A stretch of DNA of 64,000 bases, taken from assembly GCA_951804985.1 (NCBI GenBank), contig OX638133.1:30653963-30717962 (forward strand), given 5' to 3'. Under the pieces are notes generated by a model. The model made no database searches. It was not told where the DNA came from and saw only the letters and a program-made list of their open reading frames with translations. Position numbers and translations under genes: made by a program. Numbering within the stretch: the first letter of the stretch is position 1; each line of letters starts with the position of its first letter. This document shows, piece after piece, positions 38,101 to 46,957 of this stretch. This DNA comes from Dryomyza anilis. Lineage: Eukaryota; Arthropoda; Insecta; Diptera; Dryomyzidae.

Positions 38101-40436
38101 CATTTTCAGGCACGTTTCGCCCGCCAGGAAACGCTACTCCAGACAATGCAACTGGAGAACAAGAATCTCATTGTGCGCATTCGCCAGTACGAGCACTGTC
38201 TGGACGACGTCATGCGTAAAGTGGTCGATGCCATTGTGGCCGAAGATAATCTGCGCGAAGAGGTGGCCATGCTCAAGAGTCGCGTACACGATTTGGAAGA
38301 ACAAAATGCCGCACTCTCCGCCAGTCCAGCAAAAGGACGTGACGAGGGTTACTGCACCATGAGCAGTGGACAGCCGCAACCGTCGAATGGACATCTCGAA
38401 GATTTGCCCGAAGAGCCGGAACAATGGCTGCTGCCGGCGGAGCCGTGTTCCACCGAAATGGAAGACTGGAGTATGTCGCAAGAGGAATTGGCTGTGATAA
38501 CTTTGGACGATGAGCGTGATCATCAGCAACATCAAGAGCACCAACTTCACCAGCAGCAGCAACAGTTGCGTCGACTACAGAGTCGAAGTAACGGAGAACA
38601 TGACTGGATCTGGAATTCGAATGATTTTCTAAACTCCACTTTGGTTGAGACTGATTCTGCATCGGACAGCATTTCACAGCTGTTGCAGCAAAAGGTAACT
38701 TGCAGCAGTTTTAAAAATGTTCAAATGTTTATTTTATTATATTTGAAAAAAATTGCAGATAATATACTCCGAGGATGAAGAGGTTGCCTGCACCGAGTTC
38801 ACCAACGACTTTTACAAACTGGTCAACATACGTTCGGGTTCTGCGCGCAGTCTCTACTCGTACATTGAGGCTGAAACCGACGAAGAGGATGATGAGGACG
38901 ACGACGATGAAGACGATTCGAGTCTGTCTGAGACGCATGTTGAGTTGCGGCATCGTACAAGTCCGACGCCAAGCGAAGCAGGACGCGCACAGGTTACAAG
39001 TTGTTCATCCAGTGAATCCGATGAACTCTCGCGTTGTCTAACACATCAAGAACAGCATCAACCACATAATAATCATCAGCATCATCATCTACTTCATCAG
39101 ACTGTAATGGAGGAGCAGCTGTGTCCGGAGGAGCAACACAGCGATATTGAGATTGAAGATGTGCCACTGGAGACGCTCGATCATGCAAAACTCAATGAGA
39201 CGCAGTGCATTGCTGCCATTATTAAGACGGAACTGCGTCGACGTCCGCCACTGGTTAAGTCACAGTCGGTGATGGAGGAGGCGGAACCCAGTTGTGCGCT
39301 GCGTCAGAATCAACGACGTGAAATCGAATCGAGCGTTGTGCGTAGTGGTAGCGCCAATGGTATGTCGGCGGATGGACTGTTAAAGAAGGGTTTGAATGGC
39401 GTGCAGACGCAGCGACCGATGAATTCGTGGCGAAAGAGCAACGGCTGGAAACGTGTGACCTCGCCAACAACGACTACTGCGTCAAAGACGGTCTCGCCAA
39501 AGAAAGTAAGTTATTAAAGCGCTAAATTGAGATGATTTATTAGGTATTACTTAAATTCTGTCACGACACACGGAAGAATCCCCCATGAGGAAAATTAGTT
39601 GTAGCAACCAACTTCATTCGGTTAATAGAACCGAATAAATTGGTTGGGAAAGGCGCTGTCTTCCATCACGATAATGCCGGACTACACACATCCTTAATGA
39701 CTCGGCAAAAATTAAGAGAGCTCAGCTGGGAGGTTTTGATATATCTACCGTATAGGCTGGACCTTTCGCTGACCGGCTACCATTTGTTTCGCTCTCTGCA
39801 GAATACTATACATCGTTTGAATCAGACTTCAAAAGAAACCTGTGATAACATGGTTCAGTTTTTCCCCCATAAAGCCCAGATGTTCTACAGTGATTGGAAT
39901 AATGGTTTTATCAGAAAAATGGTTGCAGATTATCGATCAAAACGGCATAGATTTCATTTAAAGCACTTAATTTTAAACATAAGTAACATGTTTTTAAATT
40001 TTGGGATAAAAACACTACGAACATTTTCCTCAACCCAATATTCTCATATACATACACCAAATTGTTCTAAAACTGTTCTAAATTGGTTGTAGTCTAAACT
40101 AAAATGCTATACGGACGGATTTAACAGTTCAGAGCACCGACTAAATTAGTTGGACAATGCGTTGATTGACGCAACAAGTTTCTACTTGTGCCTTTTAGCA
40201 CGTAATGTTATCTTTAGGTTAACTTTAATTTTCTAATTTTCTTTCTCCTTCTTTTTCAGCAACTAAACACCACAATTCCTGCCAAGTGTTCCGCACCACT
40301 TTCGCCCAAGGCGCTGCCCACCCGCATACCAACCTGCAAACCACAAATGCAGTCGCACCAACAACTGCAGCCACAGCCCATACGTAAATCCAAGATACCT
40401 CCACCGGTGCCCGTGCGACGTTCCTACGCAAGTTAA
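14134..40436 (+). CDS. NCKAP5/NCKAP5L-family coiled-coil protein (six-exon model)
   Basis: Model: join 14134-14147, 32528-32578, 37781-37850, 38110-38694, 38759-39505, 40260-40436, about 547 residues, all junctions GT-AG and in frame. Residues ~10-118 form a predicted coiled coil; the core YEHCLDDV...NLREE...LKSRVHDLEEQN aligns by memory with the N-terminal block of vertebrate NCKAP5L (YERCLDEV...DLREE...LKKRVFDLERQN). DEGYCTMSSGQ follows at ~123-133, again a family-like motif. Downstream the protein is low complexity: Gln/His-rich near 180-205 and 335-353, acidic at ~279-293, Ser-rich elsewhere. The last exon has SKIP at ~533-536 in a basic, proline-rich setting, the form that binds EB1; vertebrate NCKAP5L (Cep169) is a centrosomal, microtubule plus-end protein. 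A role at microtubules is inferred from the family. It converges with mos. Exons 3-6 are firm, exon 1 tentative. Confidence 0.82.
15645..15949 (+). mobile_element. tRNA-derived SINE, copy 2, tail interrupted by a foldback MITE
   Basis: Same head and body as copy 1, ending GTGCCAAACTATATA, where a foldback element (15950-16241) begins. After that element lies a (TA)-rich stretch and CTTTCCATTTATT, a near match to CTTTCATTTTATT before the SINE, which fits a decayed target duplication around SINE plus MITE. Confidence 0.82.
15950..16241. mobile_element. Foldback MITE, copy b, inserted in a SINE tail
   Basis: Starts AAGGGTTTTTCAACAGGGAC and ends with the inverse, ...AAAAACCCTT. It lies in the TA-rich tail of SINE copy 2. 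Beyond it, ACGTTTCTAGCGCTCTTTAT is shared with other copies and may be an outer end. Confidence 0.8.
18521..19199. mobile_element. Interspersed repeat ending in TACCCTACACC / TGTAGGGTATAAAA
   Basis: Contains a TACCCTACACCTTTGGTGTA hairpin, GGGCGTGTCCG, a (GACA)n stretch and GGACATGGCTAAACGGACTC followed by GTGATGCTGATCAAG. Elements of this look are common in higher flies. A partial relative in reverse lies at 57826-57985. Class not assigned. Confidence 0.6.
21536..22729. mobile_element. CACCGAAAAAAT inverted-repeat element
   Basis: Starts ACACCGAAAAAATAATG and ends TACAGTATTTTTTTCGGTGT. Inside are many TACATATGTATT-type motifs. A ~160-bp 3' part is repeated at 23112-23269 with the same end. 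The central 22060-22500 is not repetitive and may be foreign to the element. Confidence 0.55.
23000..23269. repeat. Second 3' part of the CACCGAAAAAAT element
   Basis: Parallels 22560-22729: AATATGTAG, ATGTAGTAAAA, ATTTTTTCAAAAC and the end TTTTTTCGGTGTA in the same order. Confidence 0.6.
23413..24249. mobile_element. Inverted-repeat element ending ACACAGA / TCTGTGT
   Basis: The interior carries repeated GAGGTT...AACCTC motifs in both directions (for example GGAGGTTGGCGCAACCTC). Likely a small non-autonomous element; no ORF. Confidence 0.45.
25095..25800. repeat. Degenerate tandem repeat of TTTTTAAATGCTGCTTCGAT type
   Basis: A dozen or so units of roughly 40-67 bp, each with TTTTTAAATG, TTCGA and CAAAACTCT. 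A SINE splits the array at 25500-25683. The ORF at 25124-25375 is made of these repeats. Confidence 0.75.
25500..25683 (-). mobile_element. tRNA-derived SINE, copy 3, internally deleted, 14-bp TSD
   Basis: Minus-strand copy: tRNA head, first part of the body, then a jump to the 3' end CTACAGTGCCAAACTATT-like segment and an (ATT)n tail. The direct repeat GATTTTTAAATGAT flanks it exactly at 25486-25499 and 25684-25697. It landed inside a local tandem repeat. Confidence 0.88.
26422..26721 (+). mobile_element. tRNA-derived SINE, copy 4, full length with 13-bp TSD
   Basis: Complete head and body as in copy 1; it ends GTAGTGCCAAAC with almost no tail. TATAACATCGAAA is repeated at 26409-26421 and 26722-26734; part of it may belong to the element end. 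Confidence 0.87.
28050..28885 (-). mobile_element. Second copy of the AGCTGGACCCGTGCA repeat
   Basis: Reverse-strand copy with the head near 28,870, the GCTTCGCTGTGGACG-type block, a short CTCACCACAC minisatellite and then a long unique part with AACGGCTGAACCGAATTG. It has no insert where the 11.4-kb copy has one. Confidence 0.6.
29030..31000. repeat. Decayed repeat of GAAGAATTGTCTGGGG units
   Basis: Units such as GAAGAATTGTCT, GGGGAAGAATT and their inverses (ACAATTCTTCCC) recur throughout, with larger duplicated blocks (29.45-29.9 versus 29.98-30.4 kb). No gene; the ORFs are AT-rich. Confidence 0.6.
31004..31211. mobile_element. Foldback MITE, copy c (left arm missing)
   Basis: Centre plus right arm only. 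It contains a short ORF reading NLTEEKCQKSGKKYGVVCC, which is arm sequence shared with the other copies. Confidence 0.7.
31212..31420 (-). mobile_element. tRNA-derived SINE, copy 5, truncated at both ends
   Basis: Minus strand. The 3' end is lost at ATTTGTACTCAAAGTGG, where an inverted-repeat MITE arm abuts it, and the tRNA head has an internal deletion between GCAGTCCA and CCGCGAC. No target duplication seen. Confidence 0.8.
32528..32578 (+). CDS. NCKAP5-like exon 2 (start 32526 or 32528)
   Basis: A polypyrimidine tract ends in CAGAG; the exon reads CHCGSPTFEKELREQLD and stops at donor GTAAGT (32579). It ends two bases into an Asn codon that is completed by the first base of exon 3. If the first AG is used the exon starts at 32526 with SHCGSP and needs an upstream exon ending on a full codon. 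Confidence 0.75.
32695..34440. repeat. Tandem array of ~350-380 bp units (about five) in intron 2
   Basis: Shared anchors: ACACGATCAGACATACGACA at ~32841, 33201, 33581 and (variant) 34194; GATGCCAACTAATTGAACC at ~32891, 33253, 33925, 34246; GATGACGGTTACCGTCA at ~33072, 33420, 33798. The 116-codon minus ORF at 34241-34591 starts outside and reads into this repeat. Confidence 0.88.
34441..36129 (+). other. Intron 2 of the NCKAP5-like gene, unique stretch
   Basis: 34.6-35.1 kb is unique and GC-richer (ORFs on both strands, none recognised); the rest is AT-rich. No repeat shared with the window. Confidence 0.5.
36140..36427 (+). mobile_element. tRNA-derived SINE, copy 6, variant head, 10-bp TSD
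   Basis: The body matches the family, but the head differs (GGTAGCTCGTCTGGTTAGAG, then GGTTCAATACCC) and is nearer a real tRNA. TAATTCTGCC is repeated at 36130-36139 and 36428-36437. It points to a second subfamily with the same body. Confidence 0.85.
36590..37600. repeat. Decayed ~280-380 bp repeat, three units, intron 2
   Basis: Anchors AAGATTAATTT, ACCGTACCG or GGTACCGCAT, and GAGCATCTCT/GATCATCTCTAT followed by GAGAAATAA recur near 36,600, 36,975 and 37,255. Confidence 0.65.
37781..37850 (+). CDS. NCKAP5-like exon 3
   Basis: Acceptor TTATTTTTAG, then NMQRVMKSKERKTMQTCRDH and KILQ up to donor GTATGT. It has a charged, helix-forming composition that continues the coiled coil and enters exon 4 at phase 0. 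Confidence 0.85.
38110..38694 (+). CDS. NCKAP5-like exon 4 (coiled-coil core)
   Basis: 585 bases, phase 0 at both ends, acceptor CATTTTCAG and donor GTAACT. It encodes ARFARQETLLQTMQLENKN, the conserved YEHCLDDV/NLREE/LEEQN block, DEGYCTMSS and a Gln/His-rich tail ending in SQLLQQK. Codons are clearly more GC-rich than the flanking introns. Confidence 0.92.
38759..39505 (+). CDS. NCKAP5-like exon 5 (acidic and low-complexity region)
   Basis: 747 bases, phase 0 at both ends. It begins IIYSEDEEVACTEFTNDFYK, then an Asp/Glu run, Ser-rich and His-rich stretches, then RRRPPLVKSQSVMEEAEPS and ends TVSPKK at donor GTAAGT. Its 5' intron is only 64 bases. Confidence 0.9.
39640..40092 (+). pseudogene. 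mariner transposase fragment (C-terminal part), intronic
   Basis: A 150-codon stretch resembles the end of a Tc1/mariner transposase: HHDNAGLHTS holds the second catalytic Asp, followed by WEVL, a PYRLDLSLTGYHLF block and LFRSLQNTI. The third catalytic residue, Asp in DLAPSDYH of active mariners, is Gly here, at the expected spacing of 35 residues. The N-terminal DNA-binding part and first Asp are missing. It lies on the sense strand in the last intron of the NCKAP5-like gene, a decayed and inactive remnant. Confidence 0.85.
40260..40436 (+). CDS. NCKAP5-like last exon with SxIP motif
   Basis: Acceptor CTTTTTCAG. It encodes 58 residues that begin QLNTTIPAKCSAPLSPK, include PTRIP and RKSKIPPPVPVRR, and end RSYAS before TAA. 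It follows exon 5 at phase 0. The basic and proline-rich setting of SKIP is typical of EB1-binding motifs. Confidence 0.85.
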   Translation, partial: QLNTTIPAKCSAPLSPKALPTRIPTCKPQMQSHQQLQPQPIRKSKIPPPVPVRRSYAS

Positions 40437-42476
40437 AACAGCACCGCGAAATCTCCAATTTAAATTAAGCGAAAAATGTTGAAAAACATTAAAAACAAAA
40501 TAATATTTAATGTTAAGCGTATAAATTATATATATAAAAAAAGACTTTATTGTGATATATTGAAGAAAAAAAAACAAAACAAACAAAACGAAGAATGTTT
40601 TCAAAAATGTTAAAACTTAAAAAAAAACTGCCTAAATTTACACAACAACACATGCATTGAAATTTATTAAAAAAAAAGTTAATTTAAAAAATTCAAATTA
40701 TGTTAAAAAAAATAAAAAACACTGTTTTCGCCGCACTCCTTTCAAATATGGAGTGAAAAAGAAATAAACGGTAGCAAAGCAGCTGTTTTACATTTTGGTT
40801 TGTGTCTTGACTGTTGGCTGTGCTGTTAACAGAACTCATAACAGTGACAGTGATGAAGTGATGACAGCTGTTTTAACAGTGCAACTATTTAGCAGTATCA
40901 CAGATAAACAGCGTTGACTGTTGACAGCTGTCAGCTGAGAATTATTTTGATAACATAACAGAATTTGTTCGCATATTTATGTTATTCGTTAACATAAAAC
41001 CGTTTAGCAGAGTAGCTGCTAACAGCGTCTTGTATTTCTAAATAACTGTGAACATCAACTGTTGCCCACATTGTTAACAGAGCACATAACAGTCATAACA
41101 GCTCTCTGAACTAGGAACTACTTAACAGTTTAACAGAGTTCTAGAGTGGAATTTAATTGATTCAATTTATTTCCAAATTAATTATTAGAAATTTATAAAT
41201 TTTTAAGTTATTTACACTAATTTATTAACACATTAAATTATGTTTGTAAAAATTATTCCACAATTGTATATAAAAAAAAATAAAAAAATTAAATAAAATG
41301 CAAGTGTTAAAACTTCTATGTACGAATTCACTTAAGCAACAAAAACTAAAATTGAAAAAATATTTAACTATTAATTAAGTAGTCTTCCGCAATGAAAAAA
41401 CAGCCTAAACATTTTGTAAAAGAAAACCACATTAAAAAAACAAAAACTAATTAGATTTTGAAAATTAAGTAGACTGTTCTAAAAATACAACAACCACACA
41501 AAAAAAAACACCACTCGTTATAATACTTTAATAGCAACATAGAATACTTATTGTAGCGCAAAGTAATTTGCCGTAATTATTAAAAATATTTAAAAAAAAA
41601 ATTAGAGCGACACTAGGGAAGCGCGCAAAAAATCGATGTTGTTCCTCTGCGTAAAACTGTTAACTATGAGGCATTCACTAAAAACCATACAAAATAAAAT
41701 AAACATTTTTTAAAAACTAAGCAATTTATAACAATAAAACAAAATTACTATTTGGAAAACGAGATTATGTAGCATTCTGACTGGTTTTTATTAGAGTTTA
41801 AAATAAAATATACAAAATACAATACAAAATTAACACCAAACATTAAAAGTTGCTTGTACATTTATTTATTTATAGCTTTAATCATGATTTATTATAAAAA
41901 AAAAGAAAACAAAGACAAAATGTAATAAAATTTAAAAGAATATTTTAAACTACAGACGTTGTGCAGTGAATGGGAAATTTAAGGAAGGCATAAAAGTCTC
42001 ATTAAACCCTTCAACACTATTTCGACTATGAGTATTCCGTATATCATTTCTATATAATTTAAAGACGCTGATTTTAACTGCATACTCAGTTTTTTTTTTC
42101 TATTATATGACATTTTTATGATAAGTATTAGAAATTGAAGACGCTTTACATTACAAAAAATTATAGAACTTTTCAAAAGTAATTTTTCAAAAAACATTAA
42201 ATGCTATTTTTCTTTTAATTGTCAAGTCCAATTTTAATATAAAATGCAATATCAATATATCTATTAGTTTTCAAGTTTTGTTTAGTTTGCAAAGATTTTT
42301 GATTTTTTCTCTGACTATTTTTGAATTTTTTTTTTTCGTATTTAAGAACTAATTATAAATATTAAAGTGAATCATAGATATCAAGTATATAAACTAAACT
42401 AAAAATAAAAATTACTAAATTTCTGTTACCAGTTCTACTTTTTTGAAATACTGCTGTAATCGTTTGTAAATGGTTT
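40437..42476. other. 3' UTR and intergenic DNA after the NCKAP5-like gene
   Basis: 40.78-41.13 kb is full of AACAG/CTGTT words including four CAGCTG E-box sequences; the rest is A-rich with many AATAAA hexamers. No gene. Confidence 0.5.
40711..40768 (+). terminator. Candidate poly(A) signals of the NCKAP5-like gene
   Basis: AATAAA occurs at 40711-40716 and 40763-40768, about 275 and 330 bases after the stop. More AATAAA hexamers follow further downstream, so a longer 3' UTR is possible. Confidence 0.4.
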
Positions 42477-42806
42477 TTCAATAAGAGCGCTCCAAAAGTT
42501 TTTTTCAAGGGTTTTTCAACAAGGACGCTACAAAAGTGGAGCGACAGGGACAGCAAACGACGCCATATTTCTTGCCGCCCTTTTGACATTTCTCTTCAGT
42601 AAGGTTTGCCATTTCGGAAAGATATACGAGCCAACAACGAGTCGAAATTATTGAAATTTACTACCGAAATTCGAATTCGTATATCTTTCCATCATGAAAT
42701 GGCAATACTTACTGAAAAAAAATGTCAAAAGAGCGGCAAGAAATATGGCGTCGTTTGATGTCCCTGTCGCTCTACTTTTGTAGCGTCCCTGTTAAAAAAA
42801 CCCTTT
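42477..42806. mobile_element. Foldback MITE, copy d (complete)
   Basis: Both arms are present; the centre is in the opposite orientation to copies a-c. The left end shows the extra outer stretch CAATAAGAGCGCTCCAAAAG. Confidence 0.78.
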
Positions 42807-43496
42807 ATAATGCTATAATGTTTGTCTGCTATAAAGTGTCTGAAAATGGTCATAAATTTCGAATGTCGTTTTTATTTTAAAAAAACGTTATATGATAAGA
42901 AAAACCGAGTAAGCAGTCATAATCAATTGAATAATATAGAAATAATAGATATCCATTGAAAAAATTTACCCTATTATGGTGGACAGTATCATGTCCAGAT
43001 CAAGTTGATTTTTCTGACAAGGATAAAAATCAATGATCAGATCCCAATCATAGTCCTAGAAAGTGTTCTACTATGGAAGTAGAATTGACTTTAAAATCAC
43101 TTTAAAATCCGGTGCAAAACACTTTATAATTAAAAATGTTCATGTATGAAAGTCAGCCGTATTTGAAAACTTTAAATTTCAAAGTGTTTACTTTAAATTT
43201 TAAATAAATTTTATATTTAAATGTGACACTTTAAATTTTAAAGTTGAACTTTTACTTCTAAAGTGACACACTTTTAATTTTTTGTAAGAGTACACAAAAT
43301 TCTCTCAATGAGTGTCAGGTATTGATCTTTGTTGTAATTCTTAACCATTCCGACATCCCTTTTTTTCGTACAGTTCATCAAATTGTGCTTATGAACTATG
43401 TTCTTCTGACAATTTAAATGTGATAAATTTCACTTTAAATTTCTCAAGTTTTTAAATTGATAGCGTGAACTTTAAAATTTAGAGAGCACTTTTTTC

Positions 43497-43564
43497 TCGG
43501 TGTATACTATTAAATCAACTATTGTCCTATTGACCAATTTTAATGGGATTTTTTTCTGGGTGCA
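43497..43564. mobile_element. CACCCAGAA MITE, partial
   Basis: Only the end ATACTATTAAATCAACTATT ... TTTTTCTGGGTGCA is present. Confidence 0.65.
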
Positions 43565-43964
43565 CTAATAAATGAAAGATTTTGGGAAATGTATAACAGG
43601 TTATGAAATTAATATGCAGTTTCCCAGTATATTTAGTGCAAAGATGTCGACATAAAGTTCTCCTTCTTCATCAAAAAAATCATTTTATAAACTTCCTCGA
43701 CCCTGCAATTCCAGAGTCGAGCATGCAACCCCATCTGTCCTCAAAATGTATTCATAGATATCTTTTATTTTTACGTTGTTCTCTTTGAAAGGGTACAGTC
43801 TAATTTTGGTATATTACAAACTGTGCATCATCTCACTTTTTCGATTTTTTCCAATTTTTTGAATAATCTTTGATTTAAATTTTTGTTAAAAAATCCTTTT
43901 TTCAAATTCACCTATCGAATTTCTTAAACTATACTTAGGTAAACTATACTAAACTTAAACACCA

Positions 43965-44572
43965 TTTATAAATGTAATTCAGAAAAGATCAATTTAAATT
44001 CAGAAATTCCTTTGAAATTCAAATGACATCAATTGAAATTCAGAAATTTCCATTTGAAACTTAGAAAATTTCATATGATATTCAGAAATTTCCTTTTGAA
44101 ATTCAAAAAATGTCCATTTGAAATTCAGAAATTTCCATTTGAAATTCATAAATTTCCATTTGAAATTCGGAAAATTTCTATTTTAAATTTAGCAACTTCT
44201 ATTTGAAATTCCGAAAATTTCCATTTGAAATTCACAAATTAAAATTTGAAATTCAGAAATTTCCATTTGAAATTCAGAAATTTTCATTTGAAATTCAGAA
44301 TATTCCATTAGAAATTTAAATGTTAATTAATGAATTTCAAATGAAAATTTCTGAATTTCTAATGAAAATTTTTCTAAATTTCAAATTAAAATTTTTCTAA
44401 ATTTCAAATTAAATTTTCTGAATTTGAAATGTAAATTTCTGAATTTTAAATTGCAATTTCTGAATTTCAATTGATGTCCTTTGAATTTCAAATGGAATTT
44501 CTGAATTTCAATTGATGTCTTTTGAATTTCAATTGATCTTTTCTGAATTATATATGTAAATGGAGTAGTAAA
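43965..44572. repeat. Foldback minisatellite of TTTCCATTTGAAATTCAGAA units
   Basis: About 15 units of ~20 bp up to ~44310, then the inverse (GAATTTCAAATGAAAATTTC type) to ~44555. The outer ends CACCATTTATAAATGTAATT and its inverse close the palindrome. The same ends and units are at 61190-61865. Confidence 0.8.
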
Positions 44573-44606
44573 CCAATTTTAAAATTTTGTGAGAAATGTA
44601 TGATAC

Positions 44607-44829
44607 ACACCGAGAAAAAAATTCCCCCAAATCCCATTAAAATTGGTCAATAGGACAATTATTGATTTAATAGTATACAAAATATAAATCTTTTCATATA
44701 AACTCAATGGCAATGACATGGTATTTTCTAGTATTTTATGGTATTTTCCGATTAAAATAATAATTTATCCTATTAACCATTTTTAATAGTAAAAAAACTA
44801 TTATTTATATAGTATTTTATTCTGGGTGC
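44607..44829. mobile_element. CACCCAGAA MITE, full length
   Basis: ~220 bp, ends CACCGAGAAAAAAATTCCC and TATTTTATTCTGGGTGCA; interior has AATGGGATTTG-type, TATTGATTTAATAGTATAC and ATGACATGGTATTTTCTAG. One of four or five copies in the window. Confidence 0.78.
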
Positions 44830-45300
44830 ATGTTTAATTACCTTTCATTTCATATATCGTCGTTGTAGAACGAAAAGTCACCAAATACATTTTCAAAATG
44901 CCATTTATTACTAAAATCTTTAAATATCTGTCAATTGTTAAACGGTGATCTCAATTTTTATACCACATCTTAAGAATGTAAATCTAGCAATTGATTTTTC
45001 AACTTTAAAATGCACCAATTACTTTTTATAATATTAATCAAAAAACTCGAAATTTAAGTTTTTCATAAAAATGTATTTGGTGACCTTTCGTTCTAAAACG
45101 ACGATATATAACACTTGATCATATCAAATATACAAAATGCTAAATATATATGAGCACTATTTTAAAAGCGCGTTTAAAAAAAATATTGGTCGATATCTCT
45201 TAAACCTATCTATAAAAAATGTTTAAGCCATATATTAGAATTCTGCTGGCCAATCCCAATAATACAAAAATTGTCTCTCTGCACTCAATTTTGGATATTG

Positions 45301-45522
45301 CACCCAGAAAAAAATACTATATAAATAGAAGTTGTTTACTATTAAAAATAGTCAATAGGATAAATTATTATTTTAATCGGACAATACCATTAAATACTAG
45401 AAAATACCATGACATTTCCATTGAGTTTATATGAAAAGAATTATTTTTTTGTATACTATTAAATCAATAATTGTCCTACTGACCAAATTAATGGGATTTG
45501 AGGTAATTTTATTCTGGGTGTG
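45301..45522. mobile_element. CACCCAGAA MITE, full length, opposite orientation
   Basis: Starts CACCCAGAAAAAAATACT and ends TTTTATTCTGGGTGTG. The ORF at 45219-45434 crosses it and is not a gene. Confidence 0.78.
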
Positions 45523-45749
45523 TGTAGTGTTATCGATGTAGTGCTAAAATTCACCAAATACATTTTTTAAATAATTCAAAGTTTTTGAATAGTTTGTAGA
45601 CATATTTATTTTATTAGAAACCCCAAATCGAAATTGATAAATGTATAAAAATAACTTTCAATTGACACAAAGATCAACAAAATCGCTCAACGTTATAAAA
45701 TATATCAAGTCTTTCACAAGACACACAAATCCAGTTTTTAGTTCAAGTA

Positions 45750-46150
45750 TTTTCATTTCCAAGTTATTAAAACGTCTATAGTTCCGTTCTTAATGAAAAC
45801 AACCGATTGTCGTTAAATTTTACAGACAAAGAGACAATTTGCAATAAGTTCATATGGCATGTATACTGTGATAAAGTTGACTATCGAAGAAATAACATCT
45901 GCTTTAAACTAAGTTTAATTTGAAAATTTGACTGAGTTTCAGTTGTTCAAGTAGTTGAGACTTGATGCAATTTCGTCTATAGTCAACATTATCATGTATA
46001 CATTTAAAATGTCATATGAACTGATTACAAATTGTATTTCTATCTGTAAAATTTAACGACATTAGACCGTTTTATTTAGGAACTGTAGACGTTTTAAATA
46101 GGTGGAAAAGTTTAAACTTGCACTGAAAAACTAGATCTTAGAGACGTTTT
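45750..46150. mobile_element. Inverted-repeat element with GTTTAAACTTGCACTGA end, copy 1
   Basis: Inverted halves share AACGTCTATAGTTCC / GAACTGTAGACGTTTT and AACGACATTAGACCGTTTT / CGATTGTCGTTAAATTTTAC. Shorter relatives lie at 55715-55945, 58868-59102 and partly ~51150. Confidence 0.65.
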
Positions 46151-46515
46151 CACAAATCCAAGTTAAGCGTTTCGTTTCATATATTCTATGCATAACTATT
46201 AGTTAAAATGGCAGTAAGCGGTTAACCGAAGATTATGAAAAAAACAACAGAGCTCGTTTCACAATATTCAGTTCCGTGTTTCAATTCCATATATGCTATG
46301 GCTAACTGTTAGTTAAACTGACAGTTAGGGCAAAAAGGCAGATGTTGATAATGTTAGTTATTCAAATTTTTAAAAAATAATAAAATATATACCTTATTTA
46401 TTTGCAATATTTATTAAAAATGTAATAAATTCTAGTGACAACAATAAACAGGTTTCACAGTTTATTTCAACTGCATAAAATACACAAATGTCTTTAAATT
46501 TCATTCAATTCACTG

Positions 46516-46957
46516 CACTAAAAAAATAGTTTCCTCATAATAAGAAAAATTAACTTTAAATTGCGACAAGGAAAAATTGTCCTCATATTAACGAAATTTT
46601 TCCTTATAAATAAGAGCGCTACAAAAGTTTTTTTCAAGGGATATACGAGCCAACAACGAGTCGAAATTATTAAAATTTACTACCGAAATTCGAATTCGTA
46701 TATCTTTCCATCATGAAATGGCAAACCTTACTGAAGAGAAATGTCAAAAGATCGGCAAGAAATATGGCGTAGTTTGCTGTCCCTGTCGCTCTACTTTTGT
46801 AGCGTCCCTGTTGAAAAACCATTTATTAAGAAACATTTTCTCTAAGAAAAGTTTCCCTTTATTAAGGAAAAATCTTTCTCAAAATAAGCATAATTTAACT
46901 TGACGCTATTTCAAGTAAATTTTTCCCTAATATAAGGAAATTGATTTTTCTGCGTGT
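46516..46957. mobile_element. Older inverted-repeat element hosting MITE copy e
   Basis: Left end has AAATAGTTTCCTCATAATAAG, trimmed here to its core TTTCCTCATAATAAG; right end has CCTAATATAAGGAAATTGAT. Both halves contain AAGGAAAAAT-type motifs in inverse order. Borders are approximate. Confidence 0.5.
46612..46826. mobile_element. Foldback MITE, copy e, nested in another inverted-repeat element
   Basis: Most of the left arm is lost, leaving AAGAGCGCTACAAAAG plus centre and right arm. It interrupts an older element at about 46516-46957 whose halves share TTCCT-rich motifs. Confidence 0.7.

Noticed and set aside
42477..46826. Inverted centre of MITE copies d and e taken as recombination between the arms
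   Set aside because: With palindromic arms, simple insertion in the opposite orientation gives the same picture.
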